From: an uncultured Alphaproteobacteria bacterium
GTDB lineage: Bacteria > Pseudomonadota > Alphaproteobacteria > Rhodobacterales > Rhodobacteraceae
Assembly (NCBI GenBank): GCA_902562285.1
Contig: CACESU010000016.1
Span: 1-37,911, forward strand
Direction of reading: 5' to 3'
Length of the DNA stretch: 37,911 nt
The notes below the pieces were generated by a model. The model saw only the letters and a list, made by a program, of their open reading frames with translations. It was not told the DNA's origin and made no database searches. Shown in pieces: positions 7,946 through 16,626 of the stretch. The first letter of the stretch is position 1; each line of letters opens with the position of its first letter. Made by a program: the position numbers and the translations under genes.

Positions 7946-8932
7946 TTGAAGGTGAACATTCTGGATAAATTTGCAGCTAGACTTAATTCATTTAAAATTG
8001 GCTATCGAGATTATTGGCCTGGAAAAAATGATATAAACACCATTGATTTACTTACTAGGGCTTCGAAAGCAGGCGTTAACGCTGCTGACTTAAATTTCCC
8101 TGACCATTTTGAAAATATTAAGGTACAAGAATTAAAAGAAACGCTAAAGCAATTAAATATCCATTTAAATGGTTTAGCTATGCGATATTATTCTGAAGAA
8201 AAATTTAAATTAGGTGCCTTTACTAATCCAGAAAAGAAAATAAGGGAAAAAGCAATAGAAGAAACTAAAAAAGGTATTGATGTTTTATCAGAACTTAATG
8301 GTGATTTATTAACTTTATGGATGGGGCAAGATGGTTTTGACTATTCTTTCCAAGCTGATTATCGTCAGTTATGGGATTGGACCATAGATGCACTAAGAGA
8401 AATAACTGAATATAATCCTAAAATAAAAATTGCTTTAGAATATAAGCCTAATGAACCACGTTCATTTTCTTTAATTCCTGATGTATCTACAACTCTAATG
8501 GCAATAAAAGAGGTAGGCAACAAAAATATGGGGGTTGTATTAGATTTTGCACATGTATTGTATGCAGACGAAATGCCTGCTTATTCTGCTAACTTAATAG
8601 GTCGATATTCAAAAATTTTAGGGGTACATCTCAATGATGGATATGGAAAATGGGATAATGGATTAATGGTAGGTTCTGTACACCCGATACAAATTATTGA
8701 ATTATTAGTAGAACTTAAGAAACTAAATTATAAGAGAGCCATTTATTTTGATACTTTTCCTGATCATTCTGGCTTAGATCCCATAAAAGAAACTTCAACT
8801 AATATTAAAACCTTTAAAAAATTAAACAGAATTGCTGATAAATTAATTAGTAATTCTGATTTAAACAATGCTATTTCTCATCAAAATGCCTCTCAAACTT
8901 TTAATATAATCCAAGAATATCTTTTTAAATGA
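7946..8932 (+). CDS. Xylose-isomerase-like TIM-barrel sugar isomerase/epimerase
   Basis: This predicted cytoplasmic TIM-barrel enzyme of the AP_endonuc_2 family interconverts aldose/ketose or epimeric sugars. Metal-site segments expected for the fold are present: ALEYKP (Glu), VLDFAH (Asp, His), GVHLND (His) and YFDTFP (Asp). I place the start at TTG 7946, giving MKVNILDKFAARL, because the frame upstream to 7901 encodes an atypical hydrophobic leader; GTG 7952 and ATG 7913 are alternatives. Its TGA overlaps the ATG of the next kinase gene by four bases (ATGA), so isomerase and kinase are translationally coupled, as in ketose pathways. Substrate unknown. Confidence 0.8.
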   Translation: MKVNILDKFAARLNSFKIGYRDYWPGKNDINTIDLLTRASKAGVNAADLNFPDHFENIKVQELKETLKQLNIHLNGLAMRYYSEEKFKLGAFTNPEKKIREKAIEETKKGIDVLSELNGDLLTLWMGQDGFDYSFQADYRQLWDWTIDALREITEYNPKIKIALEYKPNEPRSFSLIPDVSTTLMAIKEVGNKNMGVVLDFAHVLYADEMPAYSANLIGRYSKILGVHLNDGYGKWDNGLMVGSVHPIQIIELLVELKKLNYKRAIYFDTFPDHSGLDPIKETSTNIKTFKKLNRIADKLISNSDLNNAISHQNASQTFNIIQEYLFK

Positions 8933-9804
8933 AAAAAATATGTATTACAGGATCTTTGCACTGGGACATTGTAGTAGAAACAAATAATATTCCAAAAAAA
9001 GATGAGACTGTTAAAGGTTCAAAAGTTAATTACCTATTTGGAGGTAAAGGGGGTAATCAAGCTTTATCGGCAAATCGATATGGATCTAATACTTACTTTA
9101 TTGGGAGAATTGGAAAGGACAATTTTGGGGGAAAAATTTTTAATATATTGAAAAAAAGCACAGTAAATATAAAACAATTACAAGTAGGCCCTGAAAAAAC
9201 TGGGATGAGTGTTGCTATTGTAGATAAAAAAGGAAATTACAATGCAACTATAGTTTCAGGTGCAAACCTAAATATAGATCATAAAGAAATTGTCATAAAA
9301 AAAGATACCGGAATTTTACTATTACAAAACGAAATCCCTGAAAAAATAAATTTAATAGCAGCGAAAAAAGCTAAAGAAAAAAATTGTGAAGTATGGATAA
9401 ATGCTGCACCAGCGAGAAAAATAAACCCAAAACTGTTAGAACTTACTGATATTATCATTATGAATAAAGTTGAAGCAGAGTTTTATGAAAAATCTCTACC
9501 TAAAAGCAAATTAAACAAAATAACTAAAATAATAACTTTAGGATCTAAAGGGTTAAAGGCTGAGTTTTCAGATGGAATTCATAAAAAAATTCGAGCGTTT
9601 AAAGTAAAAGTAGTATCAACACATGGTGCTGGAGATGCTTTCATAGGAGCCATGGCCTCATATAGGTTAAAAGGCAATAATATTATTTCTTGCTTACATT
9701 ATGGTCAAGCCGCAGCAGCTTTACATATTTCAAGTAAAATTAGACACAGAGATACAATCACAGAAAAGGATGTCCTTGATTTAATTATCAAAAATAAAAG
9801 GTAA
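8929..9804 (+). CDS. PfkB-family carbohydrate kinase (ribokinase-like)
   Basis: This 291-residue ribokinase-fold kinase is predicted to phosphorylate the sugar made by the overlapping TIM-barrel isomerase. The N-terminal PfkB signature GGKGGNQALSANRYG is at residues 38-52. The catalytic THGAGDAFIGA block is at 231-241, with Asp236 as the base. Lysine content is high, as is common in AT-rich genomes. It starts inside the stop codon of the upstream gene (ATGA overlap) and ends convergent with the aldo/keto reductase gene. It differs clearly from the ribokinase at 18335 and the fructokinase-like protein at 23084, so it probably has its own substrate. Confidence 0.9.
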   Translation: MKKICITGSLHWDIVVETNNIPKKDETVKGSKVNYLFGGKGGNQALSANRYGSNTYFIGRIGKDNFGGKIFNILKKSTVNIKQLQVGPEKTGMSVAIVDKKGNYNATIVSGANLNIDHKEIVIKKDTGILLLQNEIPEKINLIAAKKAKEKNCEVWINAAPARKINPKLLELTDIIIMNKVEAEFYEKSLPKSKLNKITKIITLGSKGLKAEFSDGIHKKIRAFKVKVVSTHGAGDAFIGAMASYRLKGNNIISCLHYGQAAAALHISSKIRHRDTITEKDVLDLIIKNKR

Positions 9805-9817
9805 AAAAACTTTTATT
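9793..9817. terminator. Candidate bidirectional AT-rich hairpin
   Basis: A perfect 8-bp inverted repeat (aataaaag/cttttatt, 9-base loop) spans the end of the PfkB gene and the convergent gap. One G-C pair only; runs of A and T on both sides are compatible with bidirectional termination. Confidence 0.35.
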
Positions 9818-9818
9818 G

Positions 9819-10871
9819 TTATTCTATTTGAGCTTCTGGATCCATTAACTTTTTGGACTTCAAATCAAACCAAAGTTCTTTTGGAATATTGTACTGCATA
9901 CACTCATAATTATTATCCATTTCATCTTTACTTTGTCCCCCCGGTATTACAGAAAGGTGTGTACAATGAAGTAGTGGAAATTGGAGCGCAGCTGCTTTTA
10001 GAGGAATTTCATATTCTCGGCAAACTAATTCAATTTTATTAACTTTTTCTATTATTTCTTTTGGAGCAATATCATAATTATAATACGCTCCCTGAATACC
10101 TCCAGTAGCAAGAATACCAGAGTTATATGGTCCACCGGTAATGATTCCAATTCCTCTTTTTTCACAAAGTGGTAAAAAAGATTTTAATGCCTTTTGTTCT
10201 AAAAGAGTATATCTACCTGCTAATAAAAATAAATCAAAGTCTCCTCTTTCAGCCAAATACTGACAAACTTCCCATTCATTTATACCACCACCAATTGCAG
10301 ATATTACATTTTGATCTCTTAAGGATAGCATAGCTTCATACCCTCTTTTATCAAAAAATTCTGAAATTCTTTCATCAGATGCAGCCTTACTACCATGAGT
10401 AAATATACATAAATCATGAACATAAAGGATATCAATTTTACTTACTCCTAACCTTTCAAAGGAAAACTCAAAAGAACGCATAATTCCATCGTAACTATAA
10501 TCGTATTGCTCTTTACGGAGAGGAACATCAAACCATTTACCAATCCCGGTTTGTTCTTCAGCTTTACAAGGTTTCATTAATCTACCCACTTTAGAAGATA
10601 AAATATAATCATTTTCATTTTTTGACCTTAAGAATTTGTTCAATCTAGTTTCACTTAAGCCTAAACCGTACAATGGTGCTGTATCATAATATCTAACCCC
10701 TAAATCCCATGCTCTGTTCAACGTAGCATTAGCTTCTTCATCTAAAATACTTTTATATAAATTACCAAGTGGGGCAGATCCAAAACCAAGCTCAGTAAAA
10801 TTTAACTCACCTTTTTTATGACGATCCCATTTTCTATTTTTAAGCATATTTAAAACCATAAAATAATTCAC
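9819..10871 (-). CDS. Aldo/keto reductase, L-fucose / D-threo-aldose 1-dehydrogenase type
   Basis: This NAD(P)-dependent cytoplasmic oxidoreductase is predicted to oxidise an aldose at C1 to its lactone. Reading from the first ATG, the AKR catalytic tetrad is Asp63, Tyr68 (YYDTAPLYG), Lys94 (SSKVGR) and His152 (LYVHD). The opening FTELGFGSAPLGNLY is typical of the D-threo-aldose/L-fucose dehydrogenase subgroup. No SD is visible; the true start may be the third in-frame ATG (10847), since family members begin close to that point. Two lactonase genes at 5963-7828 and FucU-like mutarotases at 17882 and 27648 would fit an oxidative L-fucose-like pathway. The dehydratase and aldolase for that route are not in the window. 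Confidence 0.85.
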   Translation of the reverse strand: MNYFMVLNMLKNRKWDRHKKGELNFTELGFGSAPLGNLYKSILDEEANATLNRAWDLGVRYYDTAPLYGLGLSETRLNKFLRSKNENDYILSSKVGRLMKPCKAEEQTGIGKWFDVPLRKEQYDYSYDGIMRSFEFSFERLGVSKIDILYVHDLCIFTHGSKAASDERISEFFDKRGYEAMLSLRDQNVISAIGGGINEWEVCQYLAERGDFDLFLLAGRYTLLEQKALKSFLPLCEKRGIGIITGGPYNSGILATGGIQGAYYNYDIAPKEIIEKVNKIELVCREYEIPLKAAALQFPLLHCTHLSVIPGGQSKDEMDNNYECMQYNIPKELWFDLKSKKLMDPEAQIE

Positions 10872-10948
10872 ATATCTGAATGCTAATCATTTTTCCTTTA
10901 CCTGACCAGAATTAAATAGTTAAATTATATTTGTAAGGGAGTTCTTTT

Positions 10949-11758
10949 TTGAAAGATAGATTCTATAAACTTTTTGGAACAAAAAAGCCTATAATCGCAA
11001 TGGTGCATTTAGGTGCGTTACCAGGCTCTCCTCTTTATAATAAAGAAAGTGGCATTACTGGATTAATAAAAGAGGCCAAAAAAGATTTAGAAGCACTACA
11101 AACAGCTAAATTTGATGCAATAATGTTTGGAAATGAAAATGACCGTCCCTATCAACTGACTGTGGACACCGCATCAACTGCTGCTGCTGCATATATTATT
11201 GGTGAATTGAAAAAAGAGATTCAAATACCTTTTGGTGTAGATATGCTTTGGGATCCAATGGCAACAATTGCCTTAGGTACTGCAACAAAAGCTAATTTCG
11301 TCCGAGAGATTTTTACAGGCACTTATTCTTCAGATATGGGTATTTGGGTACCAGATGCAGGAAAAGCGCTAAGATATAGAAAAAATTTGGGTAGTGAAGA
11401 AATGCTTTTATTTTTTAATATTTCTGCAGAATTTGCATACTCCCAAGATAGAAGGTCTTTATCAGACAGAGCAAGAAGTGTTGTATTTTCTTCATTACCT
11501 GATGCAATTTTAGTAAGTGGCCAAATAACTGGGGAAGCAGCTTCAATAAATGACTTATTATCTGTAAAAAAAGCATTACCAAATACACCTGTTTTAGCTA
11601 ATACTGGTGTTAAGCATGATACAGTAAATCAAGTATTAACAACTGCGGATGGGTGTATTGTTGGGTCATCTTTAAAAGAGGATGGTGATACTTGGAAACC
11701 TGTTAATCCTGAACGTGCTATAGAGTTTATGAATATAGTAAATAAATTTAGAAGTTAA
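10949..11758 (+). CDS. BtpA/SgcQ family protein
   Basis: This 269-residue predicted TIM-barrel protein of the BtpA family (named for a cyanobacterial photosystem I factor; the E. coli member is SgcQ) has no settled activity. Recognisable blocks are IIAMVHLGALPGSPLY, DAIMFGNENDRPY, IPFGVDMLWDP, NFVREIFTGTY, ILVSGQITG and a C-terminal phosphate-loop-like PVLANTGVK and DGCIVGSSLK. The start is TTG with an SD (aaggga) about eight bases upstream, which decides the choice. Its stop overlaps the ATG of the M42 peptidase by one base. The sgcQ/sgcX pairing of E. coli has the same two families, so a shared step is inferred, perhaps processing of a modified sugar. Confidence 0.85.
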   Translation: MKDRFYKLFGTKKPIIAMVHLGALPGSPLYNKESGITGLIKEAKKDLEALQTAKFDAIMFGNENDRPYQLTVDTASTAAAAYIIGELKKEIQIPFGVDMLWDPMATIALGTATKANFVREIFTGTYSSDMGIWVPDAGKALRYRKNLGSEEMLLFFNISAEFAYSQDRRSLSDRARSVVFSSLPDAILVSGQITGEAASINDLLSVKKALPNTPVLANTGVKHDTVNQVLTTADGCIVGSSLKEDGDTWKPVNPERAIEFMNIVNKFRS

Positions 11759-12840
11759 TGAAAAATAAAATCTACAATAATTTAATTGAGTTAATGATGC
11801 TGCCAGGCTTATCTGGACATGAAAATAGAGTTTGTAACCATATTTCAAATAAGCTGAAAGAATTAGGATTATTTCCAAAAAAAGACGTAATGGGAAATTT
11901 ATGGGTAAGTTTCCCAGGGGAAGGACCTAACATTATGTTATTTACGCATATGGACCAAATTGGTTTCGTAGTTCGTAAAATTGAAAAAAATGGGTTTATA
12001 AGAATTGAAAGATTAGGAGGAGTACCAGAGAAAGCCCTTGCTTCTCAAGCTGTAATATTCCCTTTAGAAAATGGAAGTGAAATTTTTGGAATTATAGCTA
12101 ATAAAAGTCACCATGCCACCCAACAGGATGAAAAATATAATGTTGTGCATTATAAAGATTTATACATTGATGTTGGCGTTGATACTTTTGAAGAGGTAAT
12201 AAACCTAGGAATAAATATTGGTTCTGCTGTTGTTTATAAACCAACAGTTGAGGAGTTAAGCAATGAAAGAATTGCTGGTACAAGCATTGATGACAGAGCA
12301 GGTTGTGCCATAGCAATAGAAATTGCAGAAAGGTTATCGCTAAGAGAAAAAGGTCCACCTATAAACTTAGTATTCAGTGTACAAGAAGAGTTTAATTTAA
12401 GGGGAGTAATACCTCTTGCCCAGCAATTATTGCCTGATATTGCTATTCAATTAGATTTAATTTTAGCAACTGATACCCCTGATATGAGAGATAGAGGAAA
12501 TATAAGCTTAGGTAAAGGACCCGCAATTAGTTTATTTTCATTTCATGGTAGAGGTACTTTAAATGGTGTAATCCCACACCCTACCCTTGTGAAACTTTTT
12601 GAAAAAACTGCACTTCGAAATAAAATTCCTCTTCAAAAAAGCGCTCATAATGGCGCACTTACAGATCTATCTTACGTACAATTAGTTGGGAAGGGTGTTG
12701 CATGTATAGATGTAGGGTTTCCTCTGCGTTATTCTCATTCTTCACTTGAGATTTGCGATTTAAATGATTTGGTACAACTTACGAAATTGTTAGGAGAGGT
12801 TTTAGATAATATAGATGGCAAAATAGATTTGAATAGATAA
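11758..12840 (+). CDS. M42-family metallopeptidase (FrvX/SgcX-like)
   Basis: This 360-residue protein belongs to the tetrahedral M42 aminopeptidase/glutamyl-aminopeptidase family, whose sugar-operon members include SgcX and FrvX. The two-zinc site is intact: His64 and Asp66 (FTHMDQIG), Asp179 region (SIDDRAG), Glu210-Glu211 (VQEE), Asp239 (ATDTP) and His327 (RYSHSS). It is cytoplasmic (no signal peptide). Its ATG overlaps the stop of the BtpA-family gene by one base. True activity could be peptide hydrolysis or deblocking of an amino-acid-conjugated sugar; sequence alone does not decide. It ends convergent with a permease of the MalEFGK-like importer. Confidence 0.87.
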   Translation: MKNKIYNNLIELMMLPGLSGHENRVCNHISNKLKELGLFPKKDVMGNLWVSFPGEGPNIMLFTHMDQIGFVVRKIEKNGFIRIERLGGVPEKALASQAVIFPLENGSEIFGIIANKSHHATQQDEKYNVVHYKDLYIDVGVDTFEEVINLGINIGSAVVYKPTVEELSNERIAGTSIDDRAGCAIAIEIAERLSLREKGPPINLVFSVQEEFNLRGVIPLAQQLLPDIAIQLDLILATDTPDMRDRGNISLGKGPAISLFSFHGRGTLNGVIPHPTLVKLFEKTALRNKIPLQKSAHNGALTDLSYVQLVGKGVACIDVGFPLRYSHSSLEICDLNDLVQLTKLLGEVLDNIDGKIDLNR

Positions 12841-12862
12841 TTTTCTTAATTAAAGTACTAAT

Positions 12863-13780
12863 TTATTTGACAGCACCAGCAGCCATCCCTTTTATTATAA
12901 ATTTTTCTAAAATTATTCCAATTATAACCAGTGGCAAGATAGCAGCAAATGATAAAGCAGCCATTGACCACCAAGCAATACCTTGAGAACCAGTTTGGCT
13001 AGCAACCATGACAGGTAAAGTTTTGGCATGTGAAGAGGTTAGTAGAGCCGCAAAAAAATACTCATTCCAAGTTAATACTAGTGAAATTATAAAAGCAGCT
13101 ATTATACCAGGTAGAGCAATTGGCAAAATAATTGTAATAAAAGCCTTCCATAATGAAAGACCATCTACAAGAGCTGCTTCCTCTAATTCAACTGGTATTG
13201 ATCCAAATTGGTCACGCATAATCCATATAACTATTGGTAAAACTGTTAAAGTATAAAGAGCAATTAATCCTATTCTGGTGTCTAAAAGAGCTAACTCTTT
13301 ATATAAAACCAAAAAAGGTAAAGCTAAGACAACAGGAGGTAAAATTAATTGAGATAAAAAGAAAAAAGAAATATCTGAGTTTCGCATGAATCCAAACCGA
13401 TAACTAAACCTACTTAAACCATAAGCAGTACAACTCCCTAAAGCCACTGCAATTGTGGATGAACTAAAAGCAATAATGGTTGAATTCCAAAATCTTTTTA
13501 AAAATTCTTCACGAACAGTATTTTCAACAAATATAGTATTTGGTGATAATCCCAAGGATTTTAAACCTAACCACTTAGGTGTAAAATCCCACCAAGGTAC
13601 AATATTACCTTTCATAACGTCTGGTGCTGCTTTAAAAGTTGTAGTTATCGTCCAATATATTGGAAATAAACAAATAAAAGCCCATATAATTAATATCCCA
13701 TATATTATTAATCTATTAAACATCCAATTTGGTTTAAAAGATAAATCTTTAGCGGTATCATGGAAAATCTGTTTATTCAT
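12863..13780 (-). CDS. Carbohydrate ABC permease, MalG/UgpE type
   Basis: This 305-residue inner-membrane permease has six predicted helices and is the second channel subunit of a family-1 sugar importer. The EAA loop is visible as LEEAALVDGLSLWKAFITII followed by LP, the ATPase contact. The C-terminal IIKGMAAGAVK is typical for MalG-like proteins. It lies 3 bases after the partner permease gene (13784-14893), third in the minus-strand operon behind the Tat-exported binding protein. The ATPase is encoded divergently at 16782. Family 1 (CUT1) importers carry oligosaccharides, polyols or sugar phosphates; the exact cargo is unknown. Confidence 0.93.
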   Translation of the reverse strand: MNKQIFHDTAKDLSFKPNWMFNRLIIYGILIIWAFICLFPIYWTITTTFKAAPDVMKGNIVPWWDFTPKWLGLKSLGLSPNTIFVENTVREEFLKRFWNSTIIAFSSSTIAVALGSCTAYGLSRFSYRFGFMRNSDISFFFLSQLILPPVVLALPFLVLYKELALLDTRIGLIALYTLTVLPIVIWIMRDQFGSIPVELEEAALVDGLSLWKAFITIILPIALPGIIAAFIISLVLTWNEYFFAALLTSSHAKTLPVMVASQTGSQGIAWWSMAALSFAAILPLVIIGIILEKFIIKGMAAGAVK

Positions 13781-13783
13781 GCT

Positions 13784-14893
13784 TTAATACCTGGGTTTCA
13801 TCCATTTATCAGCAATTTTGATCAAAATTGTCATTAAAATTACTATTATGATTAAATAAAAAATAGCTAAAAAAGTTCCATAACCTACATTCGAACGATC
13901 TCTGTATTCTCTAAATATAAAACTAGTCACACTATCAGTAGCTCCTCCAGGACCTCCTGAAGTGACATTGATTATAATATCCGCTAATTTCAGCTTAAAA
14001 ATAATCCTAATTAAAATTGCAGTTATTGACACAGGTAACATTAAAGGAAAAGTAATTTCCCAAAATTTTTTCCAAGGTGGAGCTCCATCAACGTCTGCTG
14101 CTTCATGCATCTCTTTTGGAATAGCCTGTAAACCTGCTAAAATCATAATCATCATTAAAGGTATAAAAGTCCATGCATCCATCATCATAATTACTGAGCG
14201 TGCCATTTCATGGCTTCCAAAAAAGGAGGGGTTTTCCCAACCTAACTCTCTAGCAAGACGAGAAATAGGGCCAAACCTCGCCTCAAGCATTGATTTTCCT
14301 ATCATCCAACTAACTGCAACTGGGGAAAGCATTAAAGGCATTAAAAAAGCTACACGAAAAAATTTACGAGCTTTGATTTGAGTGTTCAAAAGAAGTGCTA
14401 AACCAAAGGCAATGACATACTCTACTAGAATTGCAAGAGTATAATAGATCATATTTTTTAAGGCATTCCAATAGAATGGATCAGCCCACATTTGATAAAC
14501 ATTAGCCAGGCCATTGAACTGCCTCCCATCAGGAGAGGAAAGATTCCAACTTGAAAAAGCTATACCTAGTGCAAATATCAAGGGAAAAATAACAACAGAA
14601 ACTACAAAAAGAACTGCGGGTAAAATAAATAGTCGTCTTTTACCTTGTTCACCATATAATATTACCTGCCCCAGACATAAACAAAATGCCCAAAGTAAAT
14701 ACGAATATAGTGTAGGACGCCAATTTTCAAAACCAAAAGTTAAAAAATTTGTTTGATCAAGGGATTGTAATAAAACAGTTAATATCAGGAATATCGCTGA
14801 GCCCCAAATGATAAAACGACCAAAATTTCTTCTCCCAAGAGATATTTGGTCTGGCATAACAATGTGGAGGTAATTACCTTCAGATGAGCTCAA
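13784..14893 (-). CDS. Carbohydrate ABC permease, MalF/UgpA type
   Basis: This 369-residue integral membrane protein is the first channel subunit of the CUT1-type importer. It is longer than the common ~300 residues because two additional hydrophobic helices (about residues 25-50 and 60-80) precede the usual six. The EAA loop is MHEAADVDGAPPWKKFWEI. The start is TTG, supported by an AAGGA about ten bases upstream; ATG at 14857 (MPDQISL) is an alternative. A strong stem-loop separates it from the upstream binding-protein gene. It makes a complete importer with 12863, 14966 and the divergent ATPase at 16782. Confidence 0.92.
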   Translation of the reverse strand: MSSSEGNYLHIVMPDQISLGRRNFGRFIIWGSAIFLILTVLLQSLDQTNFLTFGFENWRPTLYSYLLWAFCLCLGQVILYGEQGKRRLFILPAVLFVVSVVIFPLIFALGIAFSSWNLSSPDGRQFNGLANVYQMWADPFYWNALKNMIYYTLAILVEYVIAFGLALLLNTQIKARKFFRVAFLMPLMLSPVAVSWMIGKSMLEARFGPISRLARELGWENPSFFGSHEMARSVIMMMDAWTFIPLMMIMILAGLQAIPKEMHEAADVDGAPPWKKFWEITFPLMLPVSITAILIRIIFKLKLADIIINVTSGGPGGATDSVTSFIFREYRDRSNVGYGTFLAIFYLIIIVILMTILIKIADKWMKPRY

Positions 14894-14918
14894 AGATGAC
14901 TTTTCCTTATAAAAATAA

Positions 14919-14944
14919 GGACCGGTATGTTTCCATACCGATCC
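14919..14944 (-). promoter_or_regulatory. GC-rich intercistronic stem-loop after the sugar-binding protein gene
   Basis: On the minus strand an 11-bp stem with one U-G wobble (ggatcggtatg pairing with cataccggtcc) closes a GAAA loop, followed by a T-rich stretch (ttattttta). It sits between the binding-protein stop and the permease start. It is one of the most GC-rich hairpins in the window and looks like an intrinsic attenuator or 3'-end stabiliser that lets binding protein exceed permease. The U-G wobble makes the stem continuous only in RNA of the minus strand, supporting that orientation. Confidence 0.75.
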
Positions 14945-14965
14945 AACTAGTTATTTTGGTCAAAT

Positions 14966-16600
14966 TTAGAGACCCATTGAAGCTTTATAAAGCTTAATTT
15001 GACTTTCTCGACCAATTGAGTCTGTAATTTTTTCCCATGCTGCAGCAATAGCATCTGCAGTTTCCTGAGCTGAACTATATTGGCCAGCAAAGCCCTTTGC
15101 TAACTCATCCTCAGCTACAGAATAGTACTGAAAAATTCCAGGTATTCTTGGTTCATTTAGAGAATTTGGATGATTATATGTATCAAGATTTGATCCAAGA
15201 TAATCTTCTATAAATGCTCGGTCATATCCGGCAGCTTCCCACTCATCATAAACAAAGTGTGAATTTCTGTATGGCTGAAAACCAGACGGATAGGCTGATG
15301 TCCATAATGAAATATCTTTTCCTCCAATATGTGCAGCAGCAGACCATGCAGCTTTACGCTTTTTGCTATCACCTTCAACCCGGTTAGTCACGTAAACACC
15401 CCATCCAAGGTAAGCATTGTTTGGAGCTTCATTATAGTTATTTTCCCAGGCACCTTTTTTAGAGTTATAGACCTTATCCGATCCAGGTATCATGCTAAAA
15501 CCTACAACGTCGCCAATTACAGATGAATCATTAGTTCTAGCATTAGACCCAATATCACCCCACCAAGTAAGCATAGAACCTGTTCCTGCTAAAAACTGTT
15601 GGAAACCAGTAGTACCTGGATCTGCGTTAATTTGATCTGCAGGGTAAGCTCCGTCAATTTTTATAAGATCCATGACATCTTGTATTGCTTGAACCCAACC
15701 AGGGTTGTTGATCCTAGGCTTCATAGTATCTATATCAAATAAGAATGCTGGATCATCTGGATGTTTTACATATGGACCAGCTCTATCAGTAAGAAAGTAC
15801 ATACCAAAACCGCCCCAACCCTTTAATGGATCTAAAAATCCATGTGCCGGAAGCCCAGTTAAAGGATCAGTTTTTCCTACAACATCTTTTGATATTTGAT
15901 TTACTTCTTGCCAGGTTTTAGGAGGATTTGCTCTTCCTGTTATTGATCCAGACCCGAAATAATCAGTTCTATAACAAAATGTATGACAATCACCATCAAT
16001 GTTGATTCGATAGGCTTTACCATCCCATGTTCCTACAGGAGGTTGTAAGTAACCAACCAAATCATCATAATCAATCTGGTCTTTTACCCAATCTGGCATT
16101 TCATTTAAAAGGCCCTGGCCAGCTGTATCGCCTTCAAATGGTGCCCCCATTTCAATTATATCAAAATCAACAGTTTTTGTAGCTATTGATTGCTGTAATC
16201 TAGGATTATAATCAGCTTGTGCTAAATCTATCCAGTTAATCTTAGCACCTGTGTAAGCTTCCCAAGGTTTTAAAAATCCCCTAAATAAAAAATTATGAAG
16301 GTTTTGATTGTTTAAACCCATAAAAGTGAGTTCTACTCCTTTAAATTCACCTGGTTTTACACGATCTTTAACAGGACCTAGACACATTTCTCCAACTTTT
16401 TGCCACTCAGCATCACCTGGGGATCCCATTCCGACGCCAGGAATTTTCATAATAGCAGCACGTAATGCAGAGTGACCATCTGCTAGTGCTGGTACGGCAC
16501 CTCCCATAGCTGCTAAGGCAGCGGTACTGGCAGCACCTTTAAGCATAGTTCTTCTTGTTAATCCGTTTCGAACTATGTGATTATAAAGTTCAACTTTCAT
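14966..16600 (-). CDS. Tat-exported sugar ABC substrate-binding protein (SBP_bac_1)
   Basis: This 544-residue periplasmic binding protein of the CUT1 class is longer than the usual 400-450. Residues 1-40 form a Tat signal: the twin arginines Arg16-Arg17 in LTRRTMLKG, an alanine-rich hydrophobic core and cleavage near ALA|DG. Tat export implies folding before secretion. The mature part has many Trp, Tyr and Asp residues (for example TWWGDIG, WGGFGMYFL) as expected for sugar stacking. It leads the minus-strand operon with two permeases, with an SD (gggag) before the ATG and a hairpin after the stop. The ATPase is divergent at 16782. The ligand is a carbohydrate or polyol, not further resolved. 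Confidence 0.88.
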   Translation of the reverse strand: MKVELYNHIVRNGLTRRTMLKGAASTAALAAMGGAVPALADGHSALRAAIMKIPGVGMGSPGDAEWQKVGEMCLGPVKDRVKPGEFKGVELTFMGLNNQNLHNFLFRGFLKPWEAYTGAKINWIDLAQADYNPRLQQSIATKTVDFDIIEMGAPFEGDTAGQGLLNEMPDWVKDQIDYDDLVGYLQPPVGTWDGKAYRINIDGDCHTFCYRTDYFGSGSITGRANPPKTWQEVNQISKDVVGKTDPLTGLPAHGFLDPLKGWGGFGMYFLTDRAGPYVKHPDDPAFLFDIDTMKPRINNPGWVQAIQDVMDLIKIDGAYPADQINADPGTTGFQQFLAGTGSMLTWWGDIGSNARTNDSSVIGDVVGFSMIPGSDKVYNSKKGAWENNYNEAPNNAYLGWGVYVTNRVEGDSKKRKAAWSAAAHIGGKDISLWTSAYPSGFQPYRNSHFVYDEWEAAGYDRAFIEDYLGSNLDTYNHPNSLNEPRIPGIFQYYSVAEDELAKGFAGQYSSAQETADAIAAAWEKITDSIGRESQIKLYKASMGL

Positions 16601-16626
16601 ACAGTTTTTCTCCCAAATTATGTTAA

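Noticed and set aside
13962-14381. 139-codon open frame on the plus strand inside the MalF-type permease gene
   Set aside because: Antisense shadow of a clear permease; low-complexity Ile/Lys-rich product, no start signal.
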